From the NCBI GenBank assembly GCA_017432885.1, contig JAFRIE010000024.1, forward strand, positions 62,001 to 126,000: 64,000 nt of DNA. The letters run 5' to 3'. This document shows positions 8,241 to 16,354 of the stretch, one piece after another. The notes beneath the pieces were generated by a model that did no database searches, was not told the origin of the DNA, and worked only from the letters and a program-made list of their open reading frames with translations. Numbering within the stretch: position 1 is the first letter of the stretch; every line of letters starts with the position of its first letter. A program made the position numbers and the translations under genes. The DNA comes from Erysipelotrichaceae bacterium. Lineage in GTDB: Bacteria > Bacillota_I > Bacilli_A > Erysipelotrichales > Erysipelotrichaceae.

Positions 8241-9104
8241 TTAGTCCAGCGGTTTCTGATAGAAGTTGCCGTAGATGCTGGCGGTATCTCGGGTTTCAAT
8301 AAAAGCGTTGGGATCGGCTTCCAGGACGTAGCGGACGACTTCCGAAGTCTGGAAGGTATTTACGACCGTATAGAGCACGCTCTCGTCTTCGCCTTTGTAG
8401 GCTCCTTTGGCGCTGATCCTGGTGATACCGTGGCGGACATTCTTCAGGACGGTATCGATCACTTCATCCGGTTTTTTGGTTACGACGATGATCGCCTGGT
8501 GGGTATAGCGCTTGTGCATCTTGTTGATCATGAAGTTGGACATGAACTGGAAGACGATCGAATAGGCTGCCCGTTCCCAGCCGTAAAGCAGTCCTGTGGC
8601 ACAGATCAGAACGCAGTTCAAGGCAAAGGTCATATTCCACATCGAACGGTGATACTTGTTGGAGAAGTAGATCGACAGGAAATCCGTGCCTCCGCTGGAG
8701 GCCCCGTGCGACAGGGCAAAACCGGTCCCTGCACCGTTGACCAGACCGCCGAAGATCGCGATCAGGATCATTTCTTCCAGAACGATCAGTCGAGGGAAGA
8801 AGGAGGCAAACAAAGAAGTCAGAGCCGTCTGCAGAAGCGAAAAGATGGTAAAGAGTTTGCCGATATGCCGGTAGACGATTATGGCCAGAATGGTATTGAT
8901 CGGCAGGTAGATATAGACGAAAGACAGATTAATAGAGAAGAAATCCCGCAGGATATCCGAAAGGATCCTGGATAGACCGGTAATGCCGCTGGGATAGATT
9001 CCGGCAGGCATGGAAAAAGATGTCAGGGAGATCGCCTGCAGCAAGGCAGAGAGGCTCACCCAGAAAGTCATGGTCAGGATCTGATAAAGGGTTTTCTTTT
9101 TCAT
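8241..9104 (-). CDS. YitT-family membrane protein (DUF161 + DUF2179)
   Basis: The 287-residue protein has about five N-terminal membrane helices with the family pattern (SMPAGIYPSGITGLSRI near residue 30, LSHGASSGGTDFLSIY near residue 130) followed by a soluble DUF2179 domain (about residues 200-280) with the typical HGITRISAKGAYKGEDESVLYTVV region. YitT-family proteins are widespread in Firmicutes; their transport function is not established, so none is assigned. Length and domain order are normal. It ends in a strong terminator and follows the CbrC-family gene by 6 nt, so it may end that short operon. Confidence 0.88.
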   Translation of the reverse strand: MKKKTLYQILTMTFWVSLSALLQAISLTSFSMPAGIYPSGITGLSRILSDILRDFFSINLSFVYIYLPINTILAIIVYRHIGKLFTIFSLLQTALTSLFASFFPRLIVLEEMILIAIFGGLVNGAGTGFALSHGASSGGTDFLSIYFSNKYHRSMWNMTFALNCVLICATGLLYGWERAAYSIVFQFMSNFMINKMHKRYTHQAIIVVTKKPDEVIDTVLKNVRHGITRISAKGAYKGEDESVLYTVVNTFQTSEVVRYVLEADPNAFIETRDTASIYGNFYQKPLD

Positions 9105-9110
9105 ATGTTT

Positions 9111-9680
9111 TCAGTCAAAAAATTCATCGATATAGAACAGGTGTTTTCCGCAATGGGAACAGCTAAACAGGTGGATCTGAAAGTTTCTGTCTAGCAGCAC
9201 TTTTTCCGGGTCTTCAAGTTCCCATTCGATCCAGACGGGATCGTTTTTCAGTTCTTCCATCAGTTCCCTGTCCTGCAGGTGTTTTGCGTAGAGTTCTTCT
9301 TCATAGATACAGTAATCGTTGCAGTGGGAAAGCCAGCTGCCGCCGTTGTAGGAATAATAACCGGGACTGTGATGCAGCAGTTCTTCTTCTTTCTCAGGAT
9401 CGCCGATCCTGTTTTTTGAAGAGATTTCACAATATTCCATGTCGAAAGCTTTGGCTGCCTTCCCGTTGGCGATACATTCCGGACAGATGCAGTCGACCTC
9501 GGCATCGCTATAAAACGGTCCTTCACAGATCAGCGTTTCCTCTTTGCCGCAGCACTGACAGACTTTTGGCACAGCACACTCTACAAAGATGCCGCTGCGG
9601 ATCGGATCCGGATGGTAACGGAAAAAAGGATATCGTTTCGGATCTTTCTCATAATAGTCCTTGTAAGAGATCTTCTTCAT
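9111..9680 (-). CDS. CbrC family protein (UPF0167), Cys-rich
   Basis: The protein of about 189 residues shows the CbrC pattern: FRYHPDP near the start, then paired cysteines (CQCCGKE, CICPEC) and a C-terminal SCSHCGKHLF pair. These are probably zinc-binding knuckles. E. coli CbrC has been linked to colicin sensitivity, but the biochemical role of the family is unclear. I chose the ATG giving MKKISYKDYY, one base after the stop of the upstream zinc-ribbon gene, rather than an in-frame ATG 21 nt earlier that would overlap it. Together with the preceding DUF6487-like gene it forms a metal-binding pair. Confidence 0.8.
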   Translation of the reverse strand: MKKISYKDYYEKDPKRYPFFRYHPDPIRSGIFVECAVPKVCQCCGKEETLICEGPFYSDAEVDCICPECIANGKAAKAFDMEYCEISSKNRIGDPEKEEELLHHSPGYYSYNGGSWLSHCNDYCIYEEELYAKHLQDRELMEELKNDPVWIEWELEDPEKVLLDRNFQIHLFSCSHCGKHLFYIDEFFD

Positions 9681-9681
9681 A

Positions 9682-9897
9682 TTATTTCTCGGCCAGATCA
9701 ATGATGATCTTCCGGCACTTTCTACATAAAGCGGCCTTGACGGCAGGAGCCTTGATCAGATTAAAACGGGATAGAGAAATACTTCCCAGATCACCGGAGG
9801 CGATGAAGCGCGCTTTCTTGCCGCGGTTAAAATACAGCTGTTCCCTGCTTTGGACAAAGCCTTCGATCATTTCACTTCCACAATACGGACACAGCAT
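9682..9897 (-). CDS. Small zinc-ribbon protein (DUF6487-like)
   Basis: This 71-residue protein has a CPYC knuckle at residues 3-6 and CRKC near residue 58, enough for one zinc site. The intervening sequence (GSEMIEGFVQSREQLYF and LCRKCRKIII) matches the small PF20097/DUF6487-type proteins as I remember them. The gene is coupled to the CbrC-family gene, whose start follows its stop by one base. Function is unknown. A good AGGAGG-like site precedes the ATG. Confidence 0.7.
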   Translation of the reverse strand: MLCPYCGSEMIEGFVQSREQLYFNRGKKARFIASGDLGSISLSRFNLIKAPAVKAALCRKCRKIIIDLAEK

Positions 9898-9918
9898 CTT
9901 TTTCCTCCTGTATTGCGT

Positions 9919-10848
9919 TTACTCGCCGCCCATCTCGATCCACTTCTTGCCTTCGCTGTCCGTGGAGATCAGATATTCCATGCCTTTCAGCTGTTCATCG
10001 TAGCGCATCGCATAACGGTAGCTTTTATCCGGGTTCTTCGCCTCGGAGATCAGAAAAGTGACATAAAGCTTATCCTTCAGGACCATATATCCTGAGGAAC
10101 CTACCGTATAGTTTTCATCTTCCAGATCATCTGCCGCACCCGGAGCTTCATGATACAGGTAATACACAAACCTGGAAGCATGATCCGGCAGTTCGCTTTC
10201 ATCAAAGATGTCGTAATCGCTCTGATCATCGACTCCCTGCGCGATTGCGTCATTCACAAACAGAACATTGCTGCTGGGATCGATACCCAGGTAGAAAGGC
10301 GTTGCCTCGCTCTTGTCGCCGGCTTTCATGGCCGTGAACTGAGCGTCGATGTTCATGACATCGTTGTTTTCCACAAAGATCACCGGCTTGTCTCCCTGAT
10401 AGTAGATCTTGTTTATGTCAGGGAAAGAAACGATCGTCAGCGTGATATCCTTTTCCGGAACGATCAGATAGACGTTGTTTTCTTCGCCCTGTTTTCCATA
10501 GATGATATGCTTCTTGTCGATGCCCCCGACGACATCCAGATGCAGCTTTTCGACAGCGCGAACCAGAATGCTTTCCAGATCCCTGTCTTCACCGGTACAG
10601 CCCAGGAAAACGATCACGGCTCTTTCGTAGAATTCCGGTTCCGGAACTTCTTCCGGCTCAATGACGGGTTCTTCGACCTCTTCCGGTATTTCCTCTTCCG
10701 GCACTTCTTCCGGTTCCTGTACCTCTTCAACAGGTTCGACGACTTCCGCTTCCTCTTCTTTTTTCTTCGAACAGGATACACACAGAAGCAATACAAAAAC
10801 GATCAGAACGAAAGATCTTAAGATCTTTCTGATATTTCTCTTTTTCAT
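9919..10848 (-). CDS. Lipoprotein with acidic Glu/Pro linker, unknown function
   Basis: The N-terminus has a basic start (MKKRNIRKILRS), a hydrophobic core and a lipobox ending at the Cys of CVSCSKKK. Residues about 32-73 form a low-complexity tract rich in Glu, Pro and Val that probably acts as a spacer through the cell wall. The remaining 235 residues are a globular domain with no family I recognise. Its ATG directly follows the stop of the upstream membrane protein gene (TAAATG), so translation is probably coupled. The tract is built from near-repeats of GAA and CCG codons and may vary in length between strains. Confidence 0.72.
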   Translation of the reverse strand: MKKRNIRKILRSFVLIVFVLLLCVSCSKKKEEEAEVVEPVEEVQEPEEVPEEEIPEEVEEPVIEPEEVPEPEFYERAVIVFLGCTGEDRDLESILVRAVEKLHLDVVGGIDKKHIIYGKQGEENNVYLIVPEKDITLTIVSFPDINKIYYQGDKPVIFVENNDVMNIDAQFTAMKAGDKSEATPFYLGIDPSSNVLFVNDAIAQGVDDQSDYDIFDESELPDHASRFVYYLYHEAPGAADDLEDENYTVGSSGYMVLKDKLYVTFLISEAKNPDKSYRYAMRYDEQLKGMEYLISTDSEGKKWIEMGGE

Positions 10849-11463
10849 TTATTCATCATCTCCGTGAAAATAATTCTTTACCATTTCTTTATACTGTTCC
10901 TCGTCCAGATTCAGCAGCAGGATCTTGCTTCCTTCTACCTTGAAATAGAAGACTTCCTCCCCCTTCTTCCGGATGATCTTAAACAGCGCCCTGACTCTTT
11001 CGCGTTTCTTTTTCTTGTATTTCTCGTAGTAGGCAAACTCGGCTTCCGTCCTTCCGCCCTGATCCGTCAGCTTGTTTTTTTCCAGGATCCTGATTGCCGT
11101 TTCGATCAGTTTCTCTTTGTCTTCCTTGTCATCGACAAATCCGTCGTCCTTTACAAAAGAAACAAAACGGTCTCTCTGGAACGTCAGTCTTCCGGTATCG
11201 CCTGCCGCATATCTTCTATACTTCTTCCGGGATACTTCCGCCTTAAAAGGCCTTCCGTCGCTTCGGATCAGATCCAGATAGTAACGCTTGCCAAAATGAG
11301 GGTATTCGCCCTCGCCTCCTTTTTCAATGTACTTCTTTTCGATCCTGGCCCATACCGTCTGTTCCGGAGCCATCTTTGTCTTGATGCCTTCAATGATACA
11401 GACATACAAGGTAAGCAGTCCCAGCAGTACGAAATAGATCCATACGACGTAAGTGTTTTCCAT
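10849..11463 (-). CDS. Membrane-anchored protein with DUF2500/DUF7489-like beta domain
   Basis: One N-terminal membrane helix (about residues 5-25) is followed by a segment (residues about 38-105) with the pattern seen in DUF2500/DUF7489-type domains: an Arg-Ile-Glu strand, YYLDLIRSDGR, then AAGDTGRLTFQRDRFVSF. The C-terminal 90 residues are very Lys/Glu-rich and mainly helical. The family assignment is from memory of the pattern and is tentative. The gene is directly coupled to the lipoprotein gene downstream. The role is unknown. Confidence 0.6.
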   Translation of the reverse strand: MENTYVVWIYFVLLGLLTLYVCIIEGIKTKMAPEQTVWARIEKKYIEKGGEGEYPHFGKRYYLDLIRSDGRPFKAEVSRKKYRRYAAGDTGRLTFQRDRFVSFVKDDGFVDDKEDKEKLIETAIRILEKNKLTDQGGRTEAEFAYYEKYKKKKRERVRALFKIIRKKGEEVFYFKVEGSKILLLNLDEEQYKEMVKNYFHGDDE

Positions 11464-11481
11464 ATCCCTTTACATGAGAAG

Positions 11482-11850
11482 TCAGATCAGGAAATACTCC
11501 GCTTTTTCATCACAGCACATCAGTGCCCTGATCAGATGTTCATAAGAATAAGGCTCAAAAGACTCCTCGCCTTCTGTCACATATTCCTTCCCGTCCTTGA
11601 GCAGTTTCACTTTCCAGTGTACGGCATCCTCGATCGTTTCGCCTTCACCCCGGCAGTTTCTGTCCCACTTTTCGATCTGCGCAAGTTCCAGTTCCTTCCG
11701 GAAAACTTCCGTATCTTCCAGCGTACCGGAAAGGCTGTCCAGATCCGGGATCGTCGATTCTACTTCAAAACGCAATCCGTCCGGATCGAAGTCCGCCTGA
11801 AATCCGTAGCTACCGTCAAGACAGTCAAAGTGGAATAACAAGTGATCCAT
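11482..11850 (-). CDS. Hypothetical protein, acidic, about 122 residues
   Basis: The protein is soluble, acidic and has no signal peptide or membrane helix. It has the feel of a small beta-sandwich (LLFHFDCLDGSYGFQADFDPDGLRFEVES) and ends with a helix carrying a Cys-Cys pair. The reading frame is well placed: it is the first gene of the minus-strand group, lies 18 nt before the next gene and is preceded by GAGAAAGAACT, a usable ribosome site. I do not recognise a family. Confidence 0.6.
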   Translation of the reverse strand: MDHLLFHFDCLDGSYGFQADFDPDGLRFEVESTIPDLDSLSGTLEDTEVFRKELELAQIEKWDRNCRGEGETIEDAVHWKVKLLKDGKEYVTEGEESFEPYSYEHLIRALMCCDEKAEYFLI

Positions 11851-11968
11851 AGTTCTTTCTCCTCATCCTAAATTGTATCACGCAATACCTGTTCTATAGG
11901 ATAGGAATTGAACAGAGGCGTTTCTTTCTCACTTTTTAGAAGTGAGCGGAACTGATACAATGAAACTG

Positions 11969-13336
11969 ATGAATACATCCCTATCCCGCAACAAAGAGAT
12001 CTGCGAGAGGATCGCTGCAGAAGTAAAAGAAGCCGGAGGCAGGGTCTTTTATGTGGGCGGATATGTCAGAGACAGAATGCTGGCTCATGAAAACAAGGAT
12101 CTGGATATCGAGGTCCACGGCATTGAACCGGAGAAGCTTTACGCTATTCTGGAAAAGATCGCCCCGGTCAAGAGTGTCGGCAGCAGTTTCGGCGTATATA
12201 TGCTGTACGGCTATGACATCGATATCGCCATGCCAAGGAAAGAGACGGCAACCGGCAGAGGACACCGGGATTTTGAAATTACGGTCGATCCGTTTATCGG
12301 TTATGAACAGGCAGCCAGAAGAAGAGATTTTACGATCAATGCGATGATGGAGGATGTCCTGAGCGGGGAAATCGTCGATCCTTTCAAGGGAATGGAAGAC
12401 TTAAACAGGGGCATTCTGCGTTGTGTTGATCCTGCGACTTTTATTGAGGATCCGTTAAGAGTTTTAAGAGGTGCCCAGTTTGCTTCGAGGTTCGGTTTCC
12501 GTATTGAAGCGGATACGCTGAATCTGTGCAGGACCATCGATCTGTCAACCCTGCCGAAAGAGCGGATCGAAGAGGAATTAAGAAAAGCGCTGGTAAAGGG
12601 GAGGAAACCGTCGGTCTTCTTCGAGGTCTTACGGGAGATGGATCAGCTGGATGTCTGGTTCAAGGAAGTGAAACAGCTCATCGGCGTCAGACAGGATCCG
12701 ATCTATCATCCGGAAGGCGATGTCTGGACCCATACCATGGAGGTGCTGGACCGCGCTGCCTATTATCGGGATAAAGTCTCTGATCCGTTCTATTTTGAAC
12801 TGCTGGCCTTATGTCATGACTTCGGCAAGATCCTTGTGACGCAGGAAATCAACGGACGTATCCACGCCTACGATCACGAGAATCAGGGTCTGCCGCTGAT
12901 CAGGTCTTTTCTGATCCGGCTCAGCAATGAAAACGATCTGATCCGTTACGTCACCAACATGACTTCCCTGCACATGAAACCGAATGCCGCAGCTCATGAC
13001 AAGGCAGCGATCAAGACGACCAATAGGATCTTTGATCAGGCTGTTGAACCATTGGATCTGATCTACTTCTCCATGGCTGACAGACCGGTCATCATGGGTG
13101 ACGACATGTTCCCGGACAGCAGCGCTTTTCTGTTTGAAAGATATGGGATCTATCAGGAAATGATGAGCCGTCCTTATGTAACGGGAAAGGATCTGATCGA
13201 TGCCGGACTGCAGCCGGACGAGTCGTTTACGGAAATCCTGGAATATGCCCATAAGCTCAGGCTGGCGGGGGTAAACAAGGAGTCCGCATTAAAACAGACA
13301 TTGGCTCAGTTTAAAGTAAAACGTGATAAGATATAG
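11969..13336 (+). CDS. cca: CCA tRNA nucleotidyltransferase with HD domain
   Basis: The enzyme adds or repairs the 3'-CCA end of tRNA. The class II polymerase head is clear: GGYVRDRML near the start, the catalytic DLDIEV acidic pair, RRDFTINAMM, and the EDPLRVLRGAQFASRFGF block. The C-terminal half contains an HD phosphohydrolase-type domain (HTMEVL and CHDFGK), giving an E. coli-like architecture. Two in-frame starts lie upstream (GTG at 11942, ATG at 11960). I favour the ATG at 11969 because a TGATACAAT extended -10-like box ends 7 nt before it and none of the starts has a good ribosome site. tRNA-Gly follows after only 4 nt. Confidence 0.9.
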   Translation: MNTSLSRNKEICERIAAEVKEAGGRVFYVGGYVRDRMLAHENKDLDIEVHGIEPEKLYAILEKIAPVKSVGSSFGVYMLYGYDIDIAMPRKETATGRGHRDFEITVDPFIGYEQAARRRDFTINAMMEDVLSGEIVDPFKGMEDLNRGILRCVDPATFIEDPLRVLRGAQFASRFGFRIEADTLNLCRTIDLSTLPKERIEEELRKALVKGRKPSVFFEVLREMDQLDVWFKEVKQLIGVRQDPIYHPEGDVWTHTMEVLDRAAYYRDKVSDPFYFELLALCHDFGKILVTQEINGRIHAYDHENQGLPLIRSFLIRLSNENDLIRYVTNMTSLHMKPNAAAHDKAAIKTTNRIFDQAVEPLDLIYFSMADRPVIMGDDMFPDSSAFLFERYGIYQEMMSRPYVTGKDLIDAGLQPDESFTEILEYAHKLRLAGVNKESALKQTLAQFKVKRDKI

Positions 13337-13340
13337 ATGT

Positions 13341-13414
13341 GCAGGTGTGGTTCAATGGTAGAACTCGACCTTCCCAAGGTTGCAACGGGGGTTCGATTCC
13401 CCTCACCTGCTCCA
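13341..13414 (+). tRNA. tRNA-Gly, anticodon CCC, CCA encoded
   Basis: A full cloverleaf can be drawn: acceptor stem 13341-13347 with 13404-13410, D stem GTTC/GAAC (13350-13353 with 13361-13364), anticodon stem 13366-13370 with 13378-13382 around loop TTCCCAA, and T stem 13387-13391 with 13399-13403 around TTCGATT. The anticodon is CCC at 13373-13375, reading GGG. Discriminator T13411 is followed by a genomically encoded CCA. A TTGGCT/TGATAA box pair (13301-13329, 17-bp spacing) inside the end of cca could be its own promoter. Confidence 0.95.
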
Positions 13415-13426
13415 TCTATGCATAAG

Positions 13427-13451
13427 AAAAGCCTTTGAGAAAGGCTTTTTT
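13427..13451 (+). terminator. Intrinsic terminator after cca / tRNA-Gly
   Basis: A 10-bp stem (13427-13436 with 13440-13449, GAG loop) runs into a T tract. It lies 12 nt after the encoded CCA and should end the tRNA transcript. Confidence 0.88.
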
Positions 13452-13476
13452 GATTATCTATTCTTTTTTAGAACAA

Positions 13477-14457
13477 CTAAATAAGAGGCTCAATATATTT
13501 CTGAATGAAATCGACTCTGTCAAACACAGTCGGCTTAAAATACGATGCTACAGCGATGACGATGTTCTTTTCCGGATTGACGTAAATGACGTTTCCGCTG
13601 TTCCCGATAGCTGCGTAAATCTGTTTCTCTCTGTCAATGATCCACCATAAATAACCGTAATCCATACCTCTGAAATACTTGCTGTCAACATGTCTGGGTC
13701 TTGTCATTTCTTCGATCCATTTTGAAGAAACGATCCGTTTCTCTTCGTACCTGCCTTTATTCAGACACAGAAGACCGATCCTGGCCATGTCTTCTGCCGA
13801 CATGCACAAGCCATAACCCGGAGTGCCCAAGCCCTGAGGATCGGCAAACCAGACATTTCCTTTCGGCGTCTTTTCAATCGTAAAGGCTTTATGTTCCTCG
13901 GCACTTTTTGCCGTATAGTTCACATGCTTCTGAATGCCTAAAGGTTCAAACAGATATTCGTTCGCATAATCCACCGTCAGCATCCCGGTTGCCTTGTAAA
14001 GGATACCGGAAAGAATATGTAGACATACCGTCTGATAATTAAATTCATCGGTCAGTCCCTTTCTTCCGCCCAGCAGATCCAGGGAGGTATTGGTCCAGTT
14101 CTCACTGATGCAGACTTTAGTCCAGGGATCGCCCTTACACTTGTAGGGTGCCCGCATCGTCAGCAGATGTTTGATGGTAATGTCATAGATCGTCTTCTCA
14201 CCTCTTTTGACTTTATATTCCGGAAAATACTTCAGGACCTTATCTTCAACGCTTTCGATCTGCCCCCTGTCGATGGCGATCCCGATCAGCAGCGCTATGA
14301 CGCTTTTCGTCGCCGACATGATATGAACGCAGTCGTTTTCCTGATAGTCGTTCCAGCAGTCCGTATATACTTTTCTATTGTTTTTATAGGCAACGATCTG
14401 ACAGATGTTTTTTTCTTTCTCTCTGATCAGTTCATGCAGTTCGTCCGTTCTATCCAT
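13477..14457 (-). CDS. Serine hydrolase, beta-lactamase / DD-peptidase-like (class C fold)
   Basis: This 326-residue protein has the SxxK motif as SATK near residue 48 (MSATKSVIALLIG) and a tyrosine in the FNYQT segment near residue 140 in place of the second YxN motif. The later HxG-like motif appears as GNSG. This pattern matches the large family of beta-lactamase-related serine hydrolases, which includes esterases and peptidases as well as resistance enzymes. It lacks a signal peptide, so it is probably cytoplasmic, which argues against a role in drug hydrolysis. A single-gene unit is likely, pointing at the cca/tRNA terminator. Confidence 0.8.
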   Translation of the reverse strand: MDRTDELHELIREKEKNICQIVAYKNNRKVYTDCWNDYQENDCVHIMSATKSVIALLIGIAIDRGQIESVEDKVLKYFPEYKVKRGEKTIYDITIKHLLTMRAPYKCKGDPWTKVCISENWTNTSLDLLGGRKGLTDEFNYQTVCLHILSGILYKATGMLTVDYANEYLFEPLGIQKHVNYTAKSAEEHKAFTIEKTPKGNVWFADPQGLGTPGYGLCMSAEDMARIGLLCLNKGRYEEKRIVSSKWIEEMTRPRHVDSKYFRGMDYGYLWWIIDREKQIYAAIGNSGNVIYVNPEKNIVIAVASYFKPTVFDRVDFIQKYIEPLI

Positions 14458-14536
14458 GTTTATGCCTCCGTCTTATATGTCTATAAAATAAGCGTAAGGC
14501 AATTAAAAATTGATTTCAATACCGGAGCATATGCAT

Positions 14537-14565
14537 GAAAAAAGCCTTTCTCTAAAGACTTTTTA
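14537..14565 (-). terminator. Intrinsic terminator after the 14567-15168 lipoprotein region
   Basis: On the minus strand a 9-bp stem with one wobble (14541-14549 with 14554-14562) and a 4-nt loop is followed by TTTTTT. It starts right after the stop of the 46-codon frame at 14567, supporting that frame as the true end of the unit. Confidence 0.8.
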
Positions 14566-14566
14566 T

Positions 14567-14707
14567 TTACTGGCTGTCGCTTTCGTTTTCCTGTCTGGCG
14601 TAGAAGTCTTCTCTTTGAACTTCCCAGATCGAGATCATATGATCGATGATATCGTTCAGTTCCACATACTCCAGGAAGGCACTATCTTCGTTCTGGAAGC
14701 AGATCAC
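14567..14707 (-). CDS. 46-codon frame continuing the lipoprotein, either shifted C-terminus or coupled small ORF
   Basis: This frame reads VICFQNEDSA at the start and ends in NESDSQ, with balanced amino acid use and no stop until 2 nt before a terminator hairpin. It opens with GTG overlapping the lipoprotein stop as GTGA, so it could be a translationally coupled small gene. A simpler reading is that the lipoprotein originally continued here and lost one base near 14707, because the terminator follows this stop and not the earlier one. No separate family is recognised. Confidence 0.5.
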   Translation of the reverse strand: MICFQNEDSAFLEYVELNDIIDHMISIWEVQREDFYARQENESDSQ

Positions 14708-15168
14708 GAAGCCTCTTCGACTTCTTCATCAAGAGAAAACGGGATCGAGTTTTCACCTTCAATGTCATGAATGACCAGATGATCGTCTTCCGATTCCACT
14801 TCACCCATATCATAAACGATCAGTTCACCGGTTTCGCCATCGATGATCATGATGGCAGCCAGAGAGGAATCGTTGTCCTCACCGCTGTTATAAATGAAAT
14901 ATATAGGGTTCCCCGCTTCGGAGATGCCTTCCGCACCGTAGGTGAAGAGTTCCTGCCACTTGCTTCTTAATCCGGTCGGATCTTCTTCTGAGGTAGTGAT
15001 CGTGGAAGAAGAAGCAGAGATCTCCCCGTTTTCGATCTTGGTTTCGATGTTTGTTGTCGTTTCAACGCCGTTACTGGAAACGCTGGTCGACACGCTTGAC
15101 GTATGGGACGCAGAAAAGGAACAGCCACAAAGACAGAAAACCATTAGAATTACAAATATTCTTTTCAT
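14704..15168 (-). CDS. Ser/Thr-rich lipoprotein, possibly frameshifted near its end
   Basis: MKRIFVILM begins a lipoprotein signal with lipobox CLCGC. A Ser/Thr/Val-rich linker (SSVSTSVSSNG) leads to a globular part of about 100 residues containing GTF-like short beta stretches (NPIYFIYNSGEDND, AAIMIIDGETGELIVYD). I chose the start at 15168 because AAAGG lies 9 nt upstream; an ATG two codons earlier is too close. An extended -10 box lies at 15190-15198. The frame stops at 14704 but coding-looking sequence goes on in another frame to 14567. Function is unknown. Confidence 0.65.
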   Translation of the reverse strand: MKRIFVILMVFCLCGCSFSASHTSSVSTSVSSNGVETTTNIETKIENGEISASSSTITTSEEDPTGLRSKWQELFTYGAEGISEAGNPIYFIYNSGEDNDSSLAAIMIIDGETGELIVYDMGEVESEDDHLVIHDIEGENSIPFSLDEEVEEAS

Positions 15169-15189
15169 ATACATATACCTTTTGGAATG

Positions 15190-15198
15190 ATTATAGCA
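15190..15198 (-). promoter_or_regulatory. Extended -10 promoter for the 15168 lipoprotein gene
   Basis: On the minus strand the sequence TGCTATAAT matches the extended -10 consensus (TGnTATAAT) exactly. It lies about 20 nt upstream of the start codon. No good -35 hexamer is seen, which is usual for extended -10 promoters. Confidence 0.6.
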
Positions 15199-15253
15199 TT
15201 CTATTGATGTTCTTTTCATCGTTGTACAACAGATGAAATCAGACTTCAGACTT

Positions 15254-16330
15254 CTATAAGACAAACAGCCGTTTCAAATAAGTGATTCTTTTCACTGTCT
15301 TAGTGAAGAAGAAGCTTAAAACAAGGGTTGATAACAGGATCAGAAATCTTTCTACAAAAAGATCCTGGGGAATCAGCAGTCTGGAGATCCGGATAAAGAA
15401 CTGATGGGTAACGTAGATCCCAAACGTATTAGAACCGATCTGTAAAAACAGTTTTTCTGTTATATTCGTACCCTTTATGCCTAGACATACAGAGAACAGA
15501 AACAGGATGGATACAAGCTGAAAAATCGAACTGTTGTCAATAAATTGAGAAAACAGCTGATTCTTTTCTTTACTGATAAAAACACTTAGAAAGAAAAACG
15601 ACAGCCACATTACAAACCAGATAATGGTAAACAGCAGCTTTCTTTTCTGAATTTCTTCTGAGAACAGTGAAACCAGTCCGCCTGACATGAAATACAGAAC
15701 GTACCAGTCGTACTGATCGATCAGCTTCAGTCTGTGAATGAACAGGTTCAGATTATTAAGGTGTCCAATATACACCGGATTGTCGAGTATTGATGTCATG
15801 ATATTCAGAAGCTCATCGATACAGGCAAAGCCAAGAAGGAGGACAAACAGGATATAGTACAGTTTTCTTTCTTTTTGAAGAGAGAGCCACAAGAGAGGAT
15901 AGATCATATATACGGCAAACAGCGCCTGTAGAAACCACAGTTCACCTGTATAAAGGGAAGCTGCCTTTGTTTTTAGAAACAGATCGATGATCAGGCTTCT
16001 GTTGATCGGAGTCTTATCATACAGGAGGTTGATCACGATCAGAAACAATGCCCAGAAAAGCAGCAGCAGGAATATCTTCAGCATCGTTCGATAGTGCTTA
16101 CTGATCGTGAGCTCGCTTCTTTTTAGCAGCAGAAATCCGTTTACCGCAAAGAATAAAGGCACTCCCTTGCTGATCATCCGTAAAGCGAACTGTACATATA
16201 CGCCGATATTGTTGTCGCTGACAAAATCATACTGAAATAAAGGGATATGGATCGCAATCACAAACATGATCGCGATCGTCTTGATTACATCCAGACCTAA
16301 TAGTCTTTTTTTATTCACCGTCTCTGTCAT
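15254..16330 (-). CDS. Acyltransferase 3 family membrane protein
   Basis: The 358-residue protein opens LLGLDVIKTIAIMFVIAIHIP, the typical first helix of acyltransferase 3 proteins with the conserved His in the first membrane segment. About ten hydrophobic segments follow, with GVPLFFAVNGFLLL near residue 57 and TGELWFLQALFAVY near residue 125. Family members O-acylate sugars of peptidoglycan, polysaccharide or lipids at the membrane. AAAGGAGTTG precedes the ATG. It is 24 nt from the radical SAM gene and probably co-transcribed. Its substrate is unknown; the polysaccharide cluster at the left edge is one possible target. Confidence 0.85.
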   Translation of the reverse strand: MTETVNKKRLLGLDVIKTIAIMFVIAIHIPLFQYDFVSDNNIGVYVQFALRMISKGVPLFFAVNGFLLLKRSELTISKHYRTMLKIFLLLLFWALFLIVINLLYDKTPINRSLIIDLFLKTKAASLYTGELWFLQALFAVYMIYPLLWLSLQKERKLYYILFVLLLGFACIDELLNIMTSILDNPVYIGHLNNLNLFIHRLKLIDQYDWYVLYFMSGGLVSLFSEEIQKRKLLFTIIWFVMWLSFFFLSVFISKEKNQLFSQFIDNSSIFQLVSILFLFSVCLGIKGTNITEKLFLQIGSNTFGIYVTHQFFIRISRLLIPQDLFVERFLILLSTLVLSFFFTKTVKRITYLKRLFVL

Positions 16331-16354
16331 ATCTCAACAACTCCTTTCAACAAT

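Noticed and set aside
8220..8975. 251-codon plus-strand frame opposite the YitT-family gene
   Set aside because: Antisense of a recognised family gene with no ribosome site and a skewed composition.
13477..14457. Beta-lactam resistance gene
   Set aside because: SxxK is present but there is no signal peptide and the second motif is YQT, so a general serine hydrolase is the safer call.
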